NCBI GenBank assembly: GCA_019056875.1
Contig: DXJA01000061.1
Span: 1 to 7,636, forward strand
Length of the DNA stretch: 7,636 nt
DNA from: Candidatus Jordarchaeum madagascarense
Lineage (GTDB): Archaea; Asgardarchaeota; Jordiarchaeia; Jordiarchaeales; Jordiarchaeaceae
Direction: 5' to 3'
Shown here one piece after another: positions 5,989-7,636 of this stretch. The notes beneath the pieces are model-generated. The model saw only the letters and a program-made list of their open reading frames with translations. It was not told the DNA's origin and did no database searches. The position numbers were made by a program, and so were the translations under genes. Numbering within the stretch: position 1 is the stretch's first letter; every line of letters begins with the position of its first letter.

Positions 5989-6711
5989 TTATTCTTTAAT
6001 AAATTTTACTTGCGCTTTTCCTCTTGTTTGGTTATTTAGTGTTTCTACAATTTTGCCTCTAAGACCCGCAGGAATTTCCACCACAGCAATCCAAGAACCA
6101 TCTCTCTGCCACTCATCCTTAGACACTGTTCCAAAACGTTCTAAAATGCTATACCCCTTGCCTGAAAATTCGGGTGGAAACTTGACAGCCAATTTTAAGA
6201 GCTCCATTCTTATCGGTATTATCGGCTGCAGCATTTTTAGCACATCTTTTGCCTGCTCCTCGGGGCTTCTCCATAAGTCGATTTGAACCTTAGCTTCTTC
6301 CATAGCTCGTTCGATTCTTGCTGGAGGATGAGGGAGACTGGTCTGGGGATTAATACAATTACGGGCAAGAATGTTAACTATCTGTAATTTTTTGTTATTA
6401 ATTATTTCCCTACGCTGCTCTGTAGTGAGTTGAATAAATCCCTTTTTCAGAATAATTCGCGCGACTTCATCCACATCAGTTGTTTCAAAGATTTCAAGCA
6501 GTTTCTCCTCGGTTGCTTTGAAGCCTTTATGGGCATCTTCAAAAATGTCGAAACTCTTTAATACCTCGGACAAGTCAACATCCCCGCCACGCCGAAAATC
6601 CCATGCTTTGTTGGGATCAACAAGAATTTCGAATTTTTCCCCGTGGGACTCTAAACGAGCTACTACGGTATCACCTAAATCGACCCACTTTGCACCCCGA
6701 ATATCAGACAT
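5989..6711 (-). CDS. Ribosome assembly factor, SBDS family
   Basis: This is the archaeal ortholog of human SBDS/yeast Sdo1. The eukaryotic protein acts with EFL1 to release the anti-association factor eIF6 from new 60S subunits. About 240 residues, full length. The N-terminal FYSH domain covers about 5-88 (ESHGEKFEILVDPNKAWDFR). The central three-helix domain (about 100-165) carries the conserved NPQTSLPHPPARIERAMEEAK. A ferredoxin-like C-terminal domain runs from about 168 to the end. The longest frame begins at an ATG (6718-6720) that abuts the AGGA SD overlapping the psmA stop. The ATG three codons later is 9 nt away and fits better, so it is used here. SBDS next to the exosome genes is a known archaeal arrangement linking RNA processing and ribosome maturation. 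Confidence 0.93.
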   Translation of the reverse strand: MSDIRGAKWVDLGDTVVARLESHGEKFEILVDPNKAWDFRRGGDVDLSEVLKSFDIFEDAHKGFKATEEKLLEIFETTDVDEVARIILKKGFIQLTTEQRREIINNKKLQIVNILARNCINPQTSLPHPPARIERAMEEAKVQIDLWRSPEEQAKDVLKMLQPIIPIRMELLKLAVKFPPEFSGKGYSILERFGTVSKDEWQRDGSWIAVVEIPAGLRGKIVETLNNQTRGKAQVKFIKE

Positions 6712-6722
6712 AACTATCATTC

Positions 6723-7454
6723 CTAAGTGCTACCAGATTTTTTAATCTCATCGATGTAACCTTGAACCTCGCCAGAAGACAGTCTCTTAAAAATCTTTGA
6801 AGTGATGTCTACAACAGCAACCTCAACCTTTGTAGGATCAAGTTCAGATTCCAGCACCTGATTCAAAGCCTTCAGAGATAGCTTAATAGAATCCTTAAGC
6901 CCCATCTCCTGCTTATATTCCTTCTCTAAAACTTCTTTGGCAGCCTGGGATCCACTGCCTATGGCAGCCGCCCAATAAGACCAGTAAGTTCCAGAAGGAT
7001 CCGTCATAAATAGCTTAGGGCCTATCTCATCTACTCCGGCTATCAGGAAAGAAACCCCGAAAGGCCTAACGCCCGCATGCTGAGTGTACATTTGTTTAGT
7101 GTCGCCAATAAACCTGGTAAGACCTTCAACATTAATAGGCTCATCGTATATTATACGATTACGCTGAGCCTCAACTCTAGCCTGGTTAACCAACACGCGA
7201 GCGTCCGCGGTTAGTCCGGCGATTGCGCTTCCGATATGTTCATCGATTACGAATATTTTTTCTACACTTTCTGGATCTTGAAGGGCTAATACACGTTTTT
7301 CCACTGCTAGTACCACACCATCTTTACATCTTACACCTATTGCGGTGGTTCCTCGACGTACAGCTTCAATTGCGTATTCCACTTGGAAAAGTCGTCCGTC
7401 GGGCGAGAAAATGGTGATGGCGCGGTCGTAGCCTAAACCTGGAGCTGCAAACAT
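6723..7454 (-). CDS. psmA: Proteasome alpha subunit (20S core, PsmA)
   Basis: PsmA forms the outer heptameric rings of the archaeal 20S proteasome and gates substrate entry; proteolysis is done by the beta subunits, which are not in this window. 243 residues. The N-terminal gating segment MFAAPGLGYDRAITIFSP contains the YDR element, followed by the alpha signature DGRLFQVEYA (19-28). K66, in SVEKIF, matches the pocket lysine of Thermoplasma PsmA that binds the C-termini of ATPase activators such as PAN; L81 in GLTADAR also matches. The ATG has GGAGGTT (7464-7470) upstream, with about 9 nt between. It is the first gene of the long minus-strand cluster and its stop overlaps the SBDS SD. The C-terminus is helical and ends KKSGST. 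Confidence 0.96.
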   Translation of the reverse strand: MFAAPGLGYDRAITIFSPDGRLFQVEYAIEAVRRGTTAIGVRCKDGVVLAVEKRVLALQDPESVEKIFVIDEHIGSAIAGLTADARVLVNQARVEAQRNRIIYDEPINVEGLTRFIGDTKQMYTQHAGVRPFGVSFLIAGVDEIGPKLFMTDPSGTYWSYWAAAIGSGSQAAKEVLEKEYKQEMGLKDSIKLSLKALNQVLESELDPTKVEVAVVDITSKIFKRLSSGEVQGYIDEIKKSGST

Positions 7455-7463
7455 TACACTTCT

Positions 7464-7498
7464 AACCTCCTATAATTATTATAATTTGCCTATAATTT
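7464..7498 (-). promoter_or_regulatory. psmA: Promoter and ribosome binding site of psmA and the superoperon
   Basis: On the minus strand, AAATTATA (7491-7498) resembles a TATA box, with a second copy, AAATTATAAT, at 7478-7487. The SD GGAGGTT lies at 7464-7470. Initiation from the upstream box, about 25 nt on, would give a short leader that includes the SD. The gap between the recombinase remnant and psmA is only 68 nt, so this is probably the main superoperon promoter if the upstream ORF is dead. Confidence 0.45.
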
Positions 7499-7522
7499 CT
7501 GAAAATGTCAGAGATGTCAATT

Positions 7523-7636
7523 TCACACGTGATAATAGACCAATTCCAACATGACAATAATAATTGTCGCAAGGTCAATGTCCTCCACTGCGATAGCCAG
7601 AGCTTCAGAGACACGGCATCCCAAACGAAACATCAG
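7523..7636 (-). pseudogene. Tyrosine recombinase/integrase remnant (partial, off the window edge)
   Basis: The minus strand is open from the window edge for 37 codons and then stops at TGA. The residues LGCRVSEALAIAVEDIDL (fragment positions 5-22) closely resemble box I of tyrosine recombinases (consensus of the type GLRxSEALxLxxEDIDL), where the arginine (R8 here) is the first catalytic residue; TIIIV follows as the next strand. A complete enzyme would need about 100 more residues with the HxxR and the tyrosine nucleophile. None of these is present in this frame, and the two alternative frames also lack them. It is therefore probably a 3'-truncated or frameshifted XerA/integrase-like gene. 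The upstream part lies outside the window. A short unrelated ORF is possible. Confidence 0.55.

Noticed and set aside
7553..7568. GACAAT/ATTGTC inverted repeat with a 4-nt loop
   Set aside because: It lies inside the recombinase fragment at Thr-Ile-Ile-Ile-Val codons and is AT-rich; most likely a coding coincidence rather than an operator or att core.
1..7636. CRISPR array, rRNA, tRNA or insertion sequence
   Set aside because: No regularly spaced direct repeats, no conserved RNA gene sequence, and no transposase or paired IS ends were seen.

Overview
The window looks like a moderately AT-rich archaeal chromosome segment. It carries most of the archaeal exosome-proteasome superoperon on the minus strand. 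Reading down that strand from the right edge, the genes are: proteasome alpha subunit (psmA), SBDS ribosome-maturation protein, exosome subunits Rrp4, Rrp41 and Rrp42, ribosomal protein L37Ae, a 325-bp gap, the KEOPS subunit Pcc1, prefoldin beta, a DUF3194 protein and a DHH/DHHA1 phosphoesterase. The gene set is archaeal (20S alpha subunit, exosome ring, L37Ae, prefoldin beta, Pcc1). The gene order and protein style suggest the TACK side, perhaps Bathyarchaeia, but the sequence alone does not settle the lineage.

Layout. 1-185: non-coding leader with a TATA-like promoter and a hairpin holding the Shine-Dalgarno (SD) of the next gene. 186-917 (+): a seven- or eight-span membrane protein that I do not recognise. 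918-1142: convergent intergenic stretch with T-rich tracts and a long imperfect inverted repeat. 1143-3061 (-): DHH, DUF3194, pfdB and pcc1, packed with overlaps or gaps of 1 to 11 nt. 3062-3386: a gap holding a U-tract terminator, twin GAATATTC palindromes and a probable pcc1 promoter; no rpoP gene is found in it. 3387-7454 (-): rpl37ae, rrp42, rrp41, rrp4, SBDS and psmA, tightly spaced. 7455-7522: psmA promoter and RBS. 7523-7636 (-): the end of an ORF that carries a tyrosine-recombinase box I and then stops early; it is probably a recombinase remnant and runs off the window.

The genes tie together RNA 3'-end decay (Rrp4/41/42), ribosome maturation and structure (SBDS, L37Ae), tRNA t6A modification (Pcc1), folding (prefoldin), protein turnover (20S proteasome) and a nuclease/phosphatase-like DHH enzyme that could finish off short RNA products. 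The gap after rpl37ae probably splits the cluster into two transcription units.

Most of the window is well-known conserved machinery. The parts worth a second look are the SD-bearing hairpin before the unknown membrane protein, the paired palindromes upstream of pcc1, the truncated recombinase beside psmA, and a repeated pattern in which the longest reading frame starts too close to its SD while a start two or three codons later fits.
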